A stretch of DNA of 64,000 bases, taken from Neisseria lisongii (GTDB taxonomy: Bacteria > Pseudomonadota > Gammaproteobacteria > Burkholderiales > Neisseriaceae). Positions 15,758-24,631 of the stretch are shown here, piece after piece; position 1 is the first letter of the stretch; each line of letters opens with the position of its first letter. The translations under genes were made by a program, and so were the position numbers. The notes beneath the pieces were generated by a model. The model ran no database searches, was not told the origin of the DNA, and was given only the letters and a program-made list of their open reading frames with translations. The stretch is from the NCBI RefSeq assembly GCF_028463985.1, contig NZ_CP116766.1:1426001-1490000 (forward strand), given 5' to 3'.

Positions 15758-17950
15758 ATGTTTCCGACCCAGCCTGATTCTTCCCTGCTCAACGGCCTGA
15801 ATGCCGAACAACTCGCCGCCGTTACTTGGCCGCCGCAATCCGCTCTGGTGCTGGCGGGTGCGGGCAGCGGCAAAACCCGAGTCCTCACCACCCGCATTGC
15901 GTGGCTGCTGCAAAGCGGACAGGCAGGCGTGGGCAGCATTATGGCGGTTACCTTTACCAACAAAGCCGCCAAAGAAATGCAGACCCGCTTGGGGGCGATG
16001 ATTCCGGTTAATGTACGCTCGATGTGGCTGGGAACGTTTCACGGTTTGTGCCACCGTTTTCTGCGGCTGCACCACCGCGACGCAGGTTTGCCCTCTTCCT
16101 TTCAAATTCTCGACAGCGGCGACCAGCTTTCCTTAATCAAACGCCTGCTCAAAAGCCTCAACATCGCCGAAGAAATCATCGCCCCCCGCAGTCTGCAAGG
16201 CTTTATCAACGCCCAAAAAGAAGCCGGGCTGCGTGCCGGCAAACTCGAAGCCGCCGATTTTCACACCCGCAAACTGATTGAATGCTTTGCCGAATACGAC
16301 AAATGGTGCAACCGTGAAGGCGTGGTCGATTTTGCCGAACTCATGCTCCGAAGCTACGAACTGCTGCAAAGCAACGAAACCCTGCGCCGCCATTACCAAA
16401 ACCGTTTCAACCATATTCTGGTGGACGAATTCCAAGACACCAACAAGCTGCAATATGCGTGGCTGAAACTGATGGCGGGCGAACACGCCGCCGTATTTGC
16501 CGTGGGCGACGACGACCAAAGCATTTACCGTTTCCGGGGCGCACACGTCGGCAACATGACGGCGCTGATGAAAGAATTCCACATCGAAGAACCGATCAAA
16601 CTCGAACAAAACTACCGCTCGGTCGGCAACATCCTCACCGCCGCCAACATCGTGATTGCCAACAACGGCGACCGACTGGGCAAAAACCTGCGCACCGATG
16701 CCGAAAGCGGCGACAAAATCCGCTTTTTCTCCGCCGCCACCGATTACGACGAAGCCATGTTTATCGTTGAAGAAGCCAAATCGCTGCAACGGGAAGGCAA
16801 ACGCCTCGATGAAATGGCGGTGCTGTACCGCAGCAACGCCCAATCCCGTGTTATCGAACAAGCCCTGTTCCGCAGCGGCGTCGCCTACAAAATCTACGGC
16901 GGTCTGCGTTTCTACGAACGTCAGGAAATCAAACACGCCCTCGCCTATCTGCGTCTCGCCGTCAATCCCGACGACGACAACGCCCTATTGCGGGTAATTA
17001 ACGTCCCCGCCCGAGGCATCGGCACCCGCACCGTCGAAAATATTCAGACGGCCTCGCAGGAACAAGGCATTTCCCTGTGGCAAGCCGCCTGCGGCATGGG
17101 TGCAAAAGCCGCCAAAGTCGCCGCCTTTGTCCGCATTATCGAACAAATGCGCCAGCAAATCGGCCTGCTTTCCCTACCCGAACTCATGCACAGCGCCGTT
17201 CACGACAGCGGCCTGATGGAATCGTACCGCAACGCCAAAGGCGACAACCAAGACCGAATCGACAACTTGGAAGAACTCATCAACGCCGCCATCGAGTTCA
17301 AACCCGAAGACAGCAACTTCGAAACCATTCCCGAAGATTTGCAACATTCCCCCGCCTTCCCCATCTTGGCATTCTTAAGCAACGCCGCCCTAGAATCCGG
17401 CGAAAACCAAGCCGGTTCGGGCGAAGAAGCCGTACAACTGATGACCGTCCACGCCGCCAAAGGCTTGGAATTCGACACCGTCTTCCTCAGCGGCATGGAA
17501 GAAGGCCGCTTCCCCAGCGAAATGAGCCTCGCCGAACACGGCGGCCTCGAAGAAGAACGCCGCCTGATGTACGTCGCCATCACCCGCGCCCGCCAACGCC
17601 TCTACATCAGCATGGCACAACAACGCATGCTGCACGGCCAAACCCAGTTCGGCATCGTCTCCCGCTTTGTCGAAGAAATCCCGCCGCAGGTTATGCACCC
17701 CCTCTCCCCGCACACCCGCCACACCGCCCCTAAAACCGCAGCAGCCAAAGACCCCGTGGTCGAAAGCTACAAAAAACCGCAAAGCTACGACGGCTTCCGC
17801 ATCGGCCAAAACGTCCGCCACGCCAAATTCGGCACCGGCGTCATTATCGATGCCCTAGACAAAGGCCAATCCGCCCGCCTGACCATCAACTTCGGCAAAG
17901 CCGGCATCAAAGATTTGGACACCAAATTCGCCGTATTGGAAGCCGTCTGA
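15758..17950 (+). CDS. uvrD: DNA helicase II UvrD
   Basis: The 730-residue SF1A helicase unwinds DNA 3' to 5' in nucleotide excision and mismatch repair. Motif Q/I reads LNAEQLAAV and LAGAGSGKT (33-40), motif II is VDEFQDTN, and motif III is GDDDQSIYRFRGA. VAITRARQRLY is the late motif VI. The C-terminal block VRHAKFGTGVIID is the tudor-like tail that separates UvrD/PcrA from Rep. The final codons GAAGCCGTCTGA (Glu-Ala-Val-stop) are part of a DUS. It is transcribed alone. Confidence 0.93.
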   Translation: MFPTQPDSSLLNGLNAEQLAAVTWPPQSALVLAGAGSGKTRVLTTRIAWLLQSGQAGVGSIMAVTFTNKAAKEMQTRLGAMIPVNVRSMWLGTFHGLCHRFLRLHHRDAGLPSSFQILDSGDQLSLIKRLLKSLNIAEEIIAPRSLQGFINAQKEAGLRAGKLEAADFHTRKLIECFAEYDKWCNREGVVDFAELMLRSYELLQSNETLRRHYQNRFNHILVDEFQDTNKLQYAWLKLMAGEHAAVFAVGDDDQSIYRFRGAHVGNMTALMKEFHIEEPIKLEQNYRSVGNILTAANIVIANNGDRLGKNLRTDAESGDKIRFFSAATDYDEAMFIVEEAKSLQREGKRLDEMAVLYRSNAQSRVIEQALFRSGVAYKIYGGLRFYERQEIKHALAYLRLAVNPDDDNALLRVINVPARGIGTRTVENIQTASQEQGISLWQAACGMGAKAAKVAAFVRIIEQMRQQIGLLSLPELMHSAVHDSGLMESYRNAKGDNQDRIDNLEELINAAIEFKPEDSNFETIPEDLQHSPAFPILAFLSNAALESGENQAGSGEEAVQLMTVHAAKGLEFDTVFLSGMEEGRFPSEMSLAEHGGLEEERRLMYVAITRARQRLYISMAQQRMLHGQTQFGIVSRFVEEIPPQVMHPLSPHTRHTAPKTAAAKDPVVESYKKPQSYDGFRIGQNVRHAKFGTGVIIDALDKGQSARLTINFGKAGIKDLDTKFAVLEAV

Positions 17951-17986
17951 AAATGAGCGTAGCGAGTTTCTGCGAAGCTAAAAATC
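17941..17986. repeat. DUS plus one ~30-bp unit after uvrD
   Basis: The DUS, which carries the uvrD stop, is followed by ATGAGCGTAGCGAGTTTCTG plus CGAAGCTAAAAA, one unit of the recurring intergenic repeat. Confidence 0.65.
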
Positions 17987-17990
17987 AGTC

Positions 17991-18073
17991 GTAGGGTGCA
18001 GGTAACCGCACCGCTTTGTTTCATGATTGAAACTGCAATCTTGTTCACCATGGTACGATTACCCGTACCCTAC
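17991..18073. repeat. 83-bp segment with 15-bp imperfect inverted repeats
   Basis: GTAGGGTGCAGGTAA at the left and TTACCCGTACCCTAC at the right are inverted repeats with 13 of 15 matches, enclosing ~53 bp. It separates uvrD from the AT-rich gene and could be a small mobile hairpin or a terminator for the convergent genes. Confidence 0.5.
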
Positions 18074-18075
18074 TC

Positions 18076-18510
18076 CTACGCTTGCTTTTTATAATGTTCT
18101 ATTACTGCTTTGGGTGAAAGTGGGGCATTGCATCGATTGCAATGATGGATAAATGGTACCATTCCTTGGCTATAAGATATTCCTTCAGTATCGCCATTTA
18201 CACTTTTTCCATTGAACAGATTTTGAAACCTATGGCAATAAGGGCAAATAGTCAGAAAAAATGTAGAGATAACACTATATACAGTCAGTACAGCAAACAA
18301 TAACCCAAGCCAACTCATTAATTCATCAAAGTTAGCAATATGAATAATGCTGCATTTTTGCAAAAAAGTTAATAATCCTAAAAATCCGGTATAAAAATAA
18401 GCAAATTTTGACGGTATTAATCTTCGCTGGAATTTTACAGCGGTTTTTAACTCTTTCTCTTTATTGTTAGATTTAAAAGGTATAATTTTGTTGTAATTAT
18501 TAATACTCAT
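18076..18510 (-). CDS. AT-rich membrane protein with C-terminal zinc ribbon, unknown function
   Basis: The 144-residue product has a basic N terminus, one or two membrane segments (about residues 36-90), and two CxxC pairs, CPYCHRF and CNRCNAP, about 37 residues apart. These pairs suggest a zinc ribbon. I recognise no family. Base composition is clearly AT-richer than the flanking uvrD and recG, with many Asn/Ile/Lys/Phe residues, which suggests recent acquisition. No DUS lies within it. The frame is intact, and a purine-rich GGAAGCAAAA precedes the ATG. Confidence 0.65.
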   Translation of the reverse strand: MSINNYNKIIPFKSNNKEKELKTAVKFQRRLIPSKFAYFYTGFLGLLTFLQKCSIIHIANFDELMSWLGLLFAVLTVYSVISTFFLTICPYCHRFQNLFNGKSVNGDTEGISYSQGMVPFIHHCNRCNAPLSPKAVIEHYKKQA

Positions 18511-18550
18511 TTTTGCTTCCTACCGTTTTTCAGACGGCCTTCTGCTGCAA

Positions 18551-20593
18551 TTACACGCCCAGATAGCTTTCCCGGCTGGCGAGCCAGCGGTTGAGGTGGG
18601 CGGTTACGGTTGCGGGGTGGTGGTCGATCAGTTGCGGGGCGAGTTCTCTGGCTTTTTCTAAGAGTTGCAAATCTTCTTCTAAATTGGCGAAACGCAGCAT
18701 GGGTACGCCGCTCTGGCGTGCGCCGAGAAATTCGCCGGGGCCTCGGATGTTGAGGTCTTGGCGGGCGATTTCGAAGCCGTCGGTGTGTTCGTAAATCACT
18801 TTCAGGCGGGCTTTTGCCAATTCGCTCAGGGGTTCGGAAAACAGTAAAACGCAAGCGCTGGCGGCTGCGCCCCGGCCGACCCGCCCCCGCAGTTGGTGAA
18901 GCTGCGCCAAGCCCATGCGTTCGGCGTGTTCGATGACCATCAGGCTGGCGTTGGGAACGTCCACGCCGACTTCGATGACGGTGGTTGCGACTAAAACATT
19001 GAGCCGTCCGGCGGAAAATTCGCTCATGATTCCGGCTTTTTCGGCGGCTTTCATGCGGCCGTGTACCAAGCCGATTTTGAGTTCGGGCAATGCCTGCTGT
19101 AAAACGGCGAGGGTGTCGGTGGCGGTTTGCAGCTGCAGGGTTTCGCTCTCTTCAATCAGCGGGCATACCCAATATGCCTGCTGTCCTTTGCGGCATGTGG
19201 CCAATACGAAGCCTTCGACTTCGGCACGGCGGGCGCTGTTGACCAGTCGGGTTTTAATCGGGGTGCGGTTGGGGGGCAATTCGTCAATCACGGATACGTC
19301 TAAATCGGCGAAAAAACTCATGGCCAAGGTGCGGGGAATGGGGGTGGCGGACATCATCAGTTGGTGAACGTCGCAGCCTTTGTTTTTCAAGGCCAACCGC
19401 TGCGCTACGCCGAAGCGGTGCTGCTCGTCCACAATCACTAAGCCGAGATTGTGAAACTGAACGTCGTCTTGAAACAGGGCGTGGGTGCCGACGGTGATGT
19501 GGGCAAGGCCGTCTGAAACGGCGGTTTTGTTTTGGTCTTTGGCTTTTTTACGCTGGCTGCCGGAAAGCCATGCCACGTTCAGACCGAGCGGTTCAAACCA
19601 TTGTTTGAATTTGATGAAATGCTGTTCGGCGAGAATTTCGGTCGGTGCCATCACTGCCACTTGCGTGTCGGCTTCAATGGCGGTCAGGGCGGCAAGGGCG
19701 GCGACAATGGTTTTGCCGCTGCCGACATCGCCCTGCAGCAGGCGGTGCATGGGATAAGTGTGGGCGAGGTCGGCACGAATTTCACCGACGACACGCTGCT
19801 GCGCCTGCGTGAGGGCAAACGGTAAGGCGTTCAGCAGCCGGAGGGACAGGCTGCCGTCGCCGTTTAAGGGTTTGGCTTCGCCGCTGATCCGCTTTTGCCG
19901 TGCCAGCCGCATGGATAATTGCTGCGCCAGCAGTTCGTCAAATTTGAGCCGCTGCCATGCGGGCAAGGTGCCGTCTGAAAGCTGCTGTACGGTCAGTTCG
20001 GGCGGCGGGGCATGCAGCAGGCGCAGGCTTTCGGCAAGATGCGGCAAATTCAGACGGCCTAATAAGTCGTCGGGCAAGGTGTCATGCAGCGGTAAGCTGT
20101 CTAATGCCGTCTGAATCATGCGGCGCAGGTTGGGTTGGGTCAGACCGTTTACGGTCGGGTAAACCGGTGTCAGGCTTTCTGCCAAACCGCTGTTTTCGGC
20201 ATCACGGATTTTCGGGTGTATCATTTCATCGCCGAAAAAACCGTGTTTGATTTCGCCGACCGCCCGAATGCGTTTGCCTTCGGCAAGCTGTTTTTGATGG
20301 CTGGGATAAAAGTGGATAAAGCGCAAATGCAGCACGCTGCCGGAATGGTCGGCAATCCGCACCACCAACTGGCGGCGGGGGCGGAACTGCACTTCTTGAA
20401 ACAAAACCGTGCCTTCTACCTGACACGGTACGCCCAAAGGGGCATCGGCAATCGGCATCACATGGGTTTCGTCTTCATAACGCAGCGGTAGGTGCAACGC
20501 CAAATCCCAAGCCGTCTGAATATTGAGTTTGGCGAGTTTTTTGGCGGCATTTTCGGTAATTTTGAGCTGTTTCTGCGTTTCGGTCGGCATCAT
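18551..20593 (-). CDS. recG: ATP-dependent DNA helicase RecG
   Basis: The 680-residue helicase reverses stalled forks and processes Holliday junctions. An N-terminal wedge/OB domain (about residues 1-180) is followed by the motor: Walker A LQGDVGSGKT, VDEQHRFG for motif II, MSATPIPRTLAM, and later VIEVGVDVPNASLM and HQLRGRVGRG. The length is normal. The first two codons are ATG ATG; the annotated start is the first. Several DUS copies lie inside the gene. Confidence 0.95.
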   Translation of the reverse strand: MMPTETQKQLKITENAAKKLAKLNIQTAWDLALHLPLRYEDETHVMPIADAPLGVPCQVEGTVLFQEVQFRPRRQLVVRIADHSGSVLHLRFIHFYPSHQKQLAEGKRIRAVGEIKHGFFGDEMIHPKIRDAENSGLAESLTPVYPTVNGLTQPNLRRMIQTALDSLPLHDTLPDDLLGRLNLPHLAESLRLLHAPPPELTVQQLSDGTLPAWQRLKFDELLAQQLSMRLARQKRISGEAKPLNGDGSLSLRLLNALPFALTQAQQRVVGEIRADLAHTYPMHRLLQGDVGSGKTIVAALAALTAIEADTQVAVMAPTEILAEQHFIKFKQWFEPLGLNVAWLSGSQRKKAKDQNKTAVSDGLAHITVGTHALFQDDVQFHNLGLVIVDEQHRFGVAQRLALKNKGCDVHQLMMSATPIPRTLAMSFFADLDVSVIDELPPNRTPIKTRLVNSARRAEVEGFVLATCRKGQQAYWVCPLIEESETLQLQTATDTLAVLQQALPELKIGLVHGRMKAAEKAGIMSEFSAGRLNVLVATTVIEVGVDVPNASLMVIEHAERMGLAQLHQLRGRVGRGAAASACVLLFSEPLSELAKARLKVIYEHTDGFEIARQDLNIRGPGEFLGARQSGVPMLRFANLEEDLQLLEKARELAPQLIDHHPATVTAHLNRWLASRESYLGV

Positions 20594-20627
20594 GGCGGCG
20601 GTCTTTGGGGAAACGGGGTTGGTGTGG

Positions 20628-20658
20628 ATTATAGTGAAATTCCCAATAAAGTACTACG
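20628..20658. repeat. TATAGTG-ended short repeat upstream of recG
   Basis: ATTATAGTGAAATTCCCAAT then AAAGTACTACG matches the reverse complement of 39690-39722 with few differences. It looks like the solitary end of a Correia-type element. Confidence 0.5.
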
Positions 20659-20710
20659 CCGCAGACCTGCCTTGCGTAAATCATCGGTGTTGCGGCATAC
20701 ACAAAAAAAC

Positions 20711-20773
20711 ATGCCGTCTGAAAATCGGGTTTTAGCTGCGCAGAAACTCGCTACACTCGTTTTCAGACGGCAT
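20711..20773. terminator. Inverted DUS terminator of secB with one ~30-bp unit
   Basis: ATGCCGTCTGAAAA and TTTTCAGACGGCAT flank a copy of the recurring TTTTAGCTGCGCAGAAACTC unit. The hairpin lies 19 bases beyond the secB stop on the minus strand. Confidence 0.7.
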
Positions 20774-20791
20774 GTTTGGGAAACGGCAAAA

Positions 20792-21223
20792 TTAAGCGTT
20801 GCCTTCTTCCTGTTGGTACATCGCTTCAAAGTTGATCGGTGCCAGCAATACCGGCGGGAAGCCGGCACGGGTTACACTGGAAGAAATCGCTTCGCGGGCG
20901 TATGGGAACAGGATGTTCGGACAGGCAATGCCCAACAGCAGTTTGGCATCTTCTTCCGGAATGTTTTCCAAACGGAAAATACCGCTTTGGGTAACTTCGT
21001 TGAGGAACATGGTGCGTTCGCCGTCGAGCTTGGCGGTTACGGTGATGGTTACATCAACGGCGTAAATGCTTTCGCCCAATTTTTCGTTGTTGGTCGAAAC
21101 ACGCATATCGACTTCAGGCTCGCCCTGTTCCAAAAAGATTTGCGGAGCGTGCGGCACTTCCAAAGACAAGTCTTTGACATACAGACGCTCGATGCTGAAT
21201 ACCGGTTGCAATTCTTCGCTCAT
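20792..21223 (-). CDS. secB: Protein-export chaperone SecB
   Basis: The 143-residue cytoplasmic chaperone binds unfolded precursors and delivers them to SecA. SIERLYVKDLSLEVPHAPQI, the acidic EPEVDM segment, and the core GIACPNILFPYAREAISSSV are clear SecB features. It follows grxC by 12 bases, the grxC-secB order common in proteobacteria, so one transcript is likely. Confidence 0.96.
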   Translation of the reverse strand: MSEELQPVFSIERLYVKDLSLEVPHAPQIFLEQGEPEVDMRVSTNNEKLGESIYAVDVTITVTAKLDGERTMFLNEVTQSGIFRLENIPEEDAKLLLGIACPNILFPYAREAISSSVTRAGFPPVLLAPINFEAMYQQEEGNA

Positions 21224-21235
21224 TTTGTTTTCCTA

Positions 21236-21499
21236 TCAAGGTTGGGAGTTAAGTAAAACGGATAATTCGCCCCGCTGCTGCAAGGCATAAAGGTCGGTAA
21301 AACCGCCGACATGGGTGTCGCCGATAAAAATCTGCGGAATGCTGCGCTGGCCGGAACGTTGCTGCATTTCATCGAAAGCCGCCGGATTTTGATCGACACG
21401 GATTTCCTGAATTTCGCCGACTCCCGCCGCTGCAAGCAGCCGCTTGGCCATGGTGCAGTAGGGGCAAAACGCTCCGGTGTACATGGTCACTGGATTCAT
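21236..21499 (-). CDS. grxC: Glutaredoxin 3
   Basis: The 87-residue glutathione-dependent oxidoreductase has the active site CPYC at 12-15 (GAFCPYCTMAK) and the GSH-binding SIPQIFIG and GGFTDL segments. The frame runs back to 21622, but the leading part translates a DUS region, and MNPVTMYTGAFCPYC is the natural start, behind AGGAAGCG. It is upstream of and probably co-transcribed with secB. Confidence 0.94.
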   Translation of the reverse strand: MNPVTMYTGAFCPYCTMAKRLLAAAGVGEIQEIRVDQNPAAFDEMQQRSGQRSIPQIFIGDTHVGGFTDLYALQQRGELSVLLNSQP

Positions 21500-21785
21500 A
21501 ATCGCTTCCTGTTTTCGGTTTATTGTAACGGAATATAGGGGCGGGCGGCGGCTTTTGCAAGTCTTAGCGTCAATTCGTTTTAAAATCCGTTTTTCAGACG
21601 GCCTTTCCCAATGCCGAAACATGGCAACATCACTGTTTTTACAGTATGATTAGCCCTGTTTTCAAGCCAAATCGCTTTTGCAATCCGTTTTTATAGTGAA
21701 ATAAATATCGTGAACCCAAACGGTTAAAGAACCGATTGCAAAAACCATTTCCATCTTTCCAAATCCACCATTTCGAGCAAACATC

Positions 21786-23279
21786 ATGTTATCAGGCATT
21801 CCCATTCCCAAAGACACCGTCCGCCCGCCGGAAACCGTTTTGGTCAATATCACCCCGCAGGAAACACGGGTCGCCGTATTGGAAGAAAACAATATCTGCG
21901 AGCTGCACATCGAACGCAACAGCGGCCACAGTTTGGTCGGCAACATTTATTTAGGCATCGTGCGGCGGGTATTGCCCGGTATGCAGAGCGCCTTTATCGA
22001 CATCGGCCTTGAGCGTGCCGCCTTTTTGCACATCGTCGATGTCTTGGAACAGCGCCGCAACCCCGAAGAAACCCAACGCATCGAACACATGCTGTTTGAA
22101 GGACAATCCGTTCTCGTCCAAGTTATCAAAGACCCCATCAACACCAAAGGCGCACGCCTTTCCACCCAAATTTCCCTTGCCGGCCGCTTTCTGGTTCACC
22201 TGCCGCAAGAAAACCACATCGGCATTTCCCAACGCATCGAAGACGAAACCGAACGCAACCTGCTGCGCGAACGGCTCACCAACCTGCTCGACGAAGAAGC
22301 CTGCCACGGCTACATTATCCGCACCAACGCCGAAAACGCCAGCGACCGCCAACTTCAAGCCGACATCCACTACCTCACTAAAGTGTGGGAACACATCCAG
22401 CAGCAAGCCAAAACCCAGCCGCCCGAAACCCTGCTCTACCAAGACCTGCCCCTCAGCCTGCGGGTCTTGCGGGACATGTTCAGCGCCGACACCCAGCGCA
22501 TCCTCGTCGATTCCACTGAAAACCACCGCCGCATGACCCAGTTTGCCGAACAATACGTCCACGGCGCACTCGGAAAAATCGAACTCTTCAAAGGCGAACG
22601 CCCCCTGTTTGAAACCTACAACATCGAACAGGAAATCAGTAGCGCCCTGCAACCCCGAGTCAACCTCAACTTCGGAAGCTACCTGATTATCGAATCCACC
22701 GAAGCCATGACCACTATCGACGTGAACACCGGCGGCTTCGTCGGCGCACGCAACTTCGACGAAACCATCTTCCGCACCAACCTCGAAGCCTGCCACACCA
22801 TCGCCCGAGAACTGCGCCTGCGCAATCTGGGCGGCATCATCATCATCGACTTCATCGACATGGCACTCGAAACCCATCGCGAAGCCGTGTTGCAAGAACT
22901 CGCCAAAGCCCTCAGCTTCGACCGCACCCGAGTAACCCTCAACGGCTTTACCAGTCTCGGCTTGGTCGAACTCACCCGCAAACGCTCGCGCGAAAACCTC
23001 AACCAAATCCTCTGCGAACCCTGCCCCGCCTGCCAAGGCCGAGGCCGTCTGAAAACCCCGCAGACCGTATGCTACGAAATCCAGCGCGAAGTCGTCAGAG
23101 AAGCCCGCCGCTTCGATGCCCAAGCCTTCCGCATCCTCGCCGCTCCCAACGTTATCGACCTCTTCCTCGACGAAGAATCCCAATCCCTCGCCATGCTGAT
23201 CGACTTTATCGGCAAACCGATTTCCCTCGCCGTCGAAACCGCCTACACACAGGAACAGTATGATATTGTGTTAATTTAG
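21786..23279 (+). CDS. rng: Ribonuclease G
   Basis: The 497-residue endoribonuclease matures the 16S rRNA 5' end and degrades some mRNAs. The S1 domain covers about residues 40-130. The Mg-binding aspartates are D312 (TTIDVNTGGF) and D355 (IIIIDFIDM). The zinc-link cysteines lie in CEPCPACQG (410-416). The C terminus stops where RNase E would continue into its scaffold, so RNase G is the right name. A long antisense frame (21951-23183, 410 codons) is a codon-bias shadow. Confidence 0.94.
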   Translation: MLSGIPIPKDTVRPPETVLVNITPQETRVAVLEENNICELHIERNSGHSLVGNIYLGIVRRVLPGMQSAFIDIGLERAAFLHIVDVLEQRRNPEETQRIEHMLFEGQSVLVQVIKDPINTKGARLSTQISLAGRFLVHLPQENHIGISQRIEDETERNLLRERLTNLLDEEACHGYIIRTNAENASDRQLQADIHYLTKVWEHIQQQAKTQPPETLLYQDLPLSLRVLRDMFSADTQRILVDSTENHRRMTQFAEQYVHGALGKIELFKGERPLFETYNIEQEISSALQPRVNLNFGSYLIIESTEAMTTIDVNTGGFVGARNFDETIFRTNLEACHTIARELRLRNLGGIIIIDFIDMALETHREAVLQELAKALSFDRTRVTLNGFTSLGLVELTRKRSRENLNQILCEPCPACQGRGRLKTPQTVCYEIQREVVREARRFDAQAFRILAAPNVIDLFLDEESQSLAMLIDFIGKPISLAVETAYTQEQYDIVLI

Positions 23280-23309
23280 GAAATTATTCTTAAACAAGCC
23301 GTCTGAAAA

Positions 23310-23340
23310 ACGAGATGGTACTCTGTCAGGACAATCTCGT
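23310..23340 (+). terminator. Possible rng terminator
   Basis: ACGAGAT and ATCTCGT form a 7-bp inverted repeat around a 17-base loop, downstream of a single DUS that follows rng. There is only a weak T-rich stretch after it. Confidence 0.35.
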
Positions 23341-23389
23341 GTGTTTTCTCGTTTCCCTCTATCCTGATTTCTACAGGTGAGGCAATAAC

Positions 23390-24355
23390 TTAACCAAATT
23401 TCCGCTCAAATTTCCCCGCTGTCCGCCAAAATGCGAGGTGGGAGCGGGGTGTCAGGTGCAGGGTGCCTTGTTCGGTGGCGAGGGTCAGGCGGTGCAGGCG
23501 GCGTTGGTTGAGGGCTTGCCAGAGGGGGGCGAACCATGTTTGTTCCCAATGCTGCAACAGCGATGTGTGGGATTCGCTGCCGCAAAGGGTGAAGTCGTCT
23601 TGCAGAATCAGGAAGTTGTCAGGATTTTCTGATAATTGGTTAAGGATTTGCTGCAGGTCGCCGAAGTTGTCGGGAACGGGGCGGGCGGGCGTTGGTGAGA
23701 ATGCCGCCCACGGGCTGTTGCTGAATATTATGTCGGAGTTGGCGTTGCCGGTGAGGTCTTGCCACAGCCATAAAACATTGACCGGCTGCAGGCCTTGACG
23801 GTGGCGTTCGGCGTTGAGCGGGTGTTGGTGCAACCACATTTGGATTTCGGTCTGTTTGGCCAGCCAAGTCGGGGCATCGTTGCCGCAGGCTTGGTCGGCG
23901 GGGCTGATTTGGTTGCCGATGTCGGGGACGGGGGTAACTTGCCAGTCGGGCTGCTCAGTGTGGTTTTCAGACGGCATCAGTGCCAGCCATAAATCGTTGT
24001 GCAGCGGAACAAATTCCCAGTGTTCGTCTTGATAAAAGCTGCTGAGTTCGGCGCACCAGCGTTGGGCTTCGTGTGGGGAAATGGCGAGGTGGCGGCCGGC
24101 GGTGATGCCTGCGCTGTGCATGCCCATTTCTTGGTAAAACGGGCTGGCAAAGGCGGTCGGGCGGTCGGGGGTGATGCCTGCGATGCGTTTTGCTTGTTGC
24201 AGAATGCTGCCTTGCCACAGGTGGCGGCGGTAAAATTCAGACGGCCTGCACGGTTGCGGCTGCCATCTGCCGTAGCGCAGCATTTGGTTGAATGCGGGCG
24301 TTTGCCGGTGGCCGGTGTGTAAAGGAAGTGAAGGTAGGGCGAGGGTCAGGTTCAT
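23390..24355 (-). CDS. RpfE-like/phosphoglycerate mutase-related protein (COG4255-like)
   Basis: The 321-residue soluble protein resembles the RpfE-type family seen in beta- and gamma-proteobacteria, some members of which are annotated as phosphoglycerate mutase-like. Blocks seen are YRRHLWQGSILQQAKRIAGI, SPFYQEMGMHSAGI, and NVLWLWQDLTG. None of the metal ligands of true iPGM could be picked out. The family name is from memory and its function is not established. It stands alone, convergent with rng, and carries internal DUS copies. Confidence 0.6.
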   Translation of the reverse strand: MNLTLALPSLPLHTGHRQTPAFNQMLRYGRWQPQPCRPSEFYRRHLWQGSILQQAKRIAGITPDRPTAFASPFYQEMGMHSAGITAGRHLAISPHEAQRWCAELSSFYQDEHWEFVPLHNDLWLALMPSENHTEQPDWQVTPVPDIGNQISPADQACGNDAPTWLAKQTEIQMWLHQHPLNAERHRQGLQPVNVLWLWQDLTGNANSDIIFSNSPWAAFSPTPARPVPDNFGDLQQILNQLSENPDNFLILQDDFTLCGSESHTSLLQHWEQTWFAPLWQALNQRRLHRLTLATEQGTLHLTPRSHLAFWRTAGKFERKFG

Positions 24356-24631
24356 GATATTCGGGTCGGACTGGGAAACGGGTTATGCGGCGGATTGCTG
24401 TGTTTTTGTGCTATGTTTTTGTAAAAATAACGTTTTATGGTAAGATGCGCTTGGTAAAAAACGGAAAATCTGCGTGCCAAATGCCGCCAAAGCCGTAATA
24501 ATAACATGCTTGCGCAGGCTGAGGCCGTCTGAAAACGGGGCAGTCGGGCAGTTCAGGTAACAATGAAAAAGATGCCGTTGCGGTTTCTTTTTCATTTTTA
24601 TTTGGTATTTGAAATACAGCAAGGACGATGT

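Noticed and set aside
21951..23183. 410-codon open frame antisense to rng
   Set aside because: It mirrors the codon pattern of rng, has an acidic glycine/valine-rich low-complexity translation with no family motif, and rng is certain.
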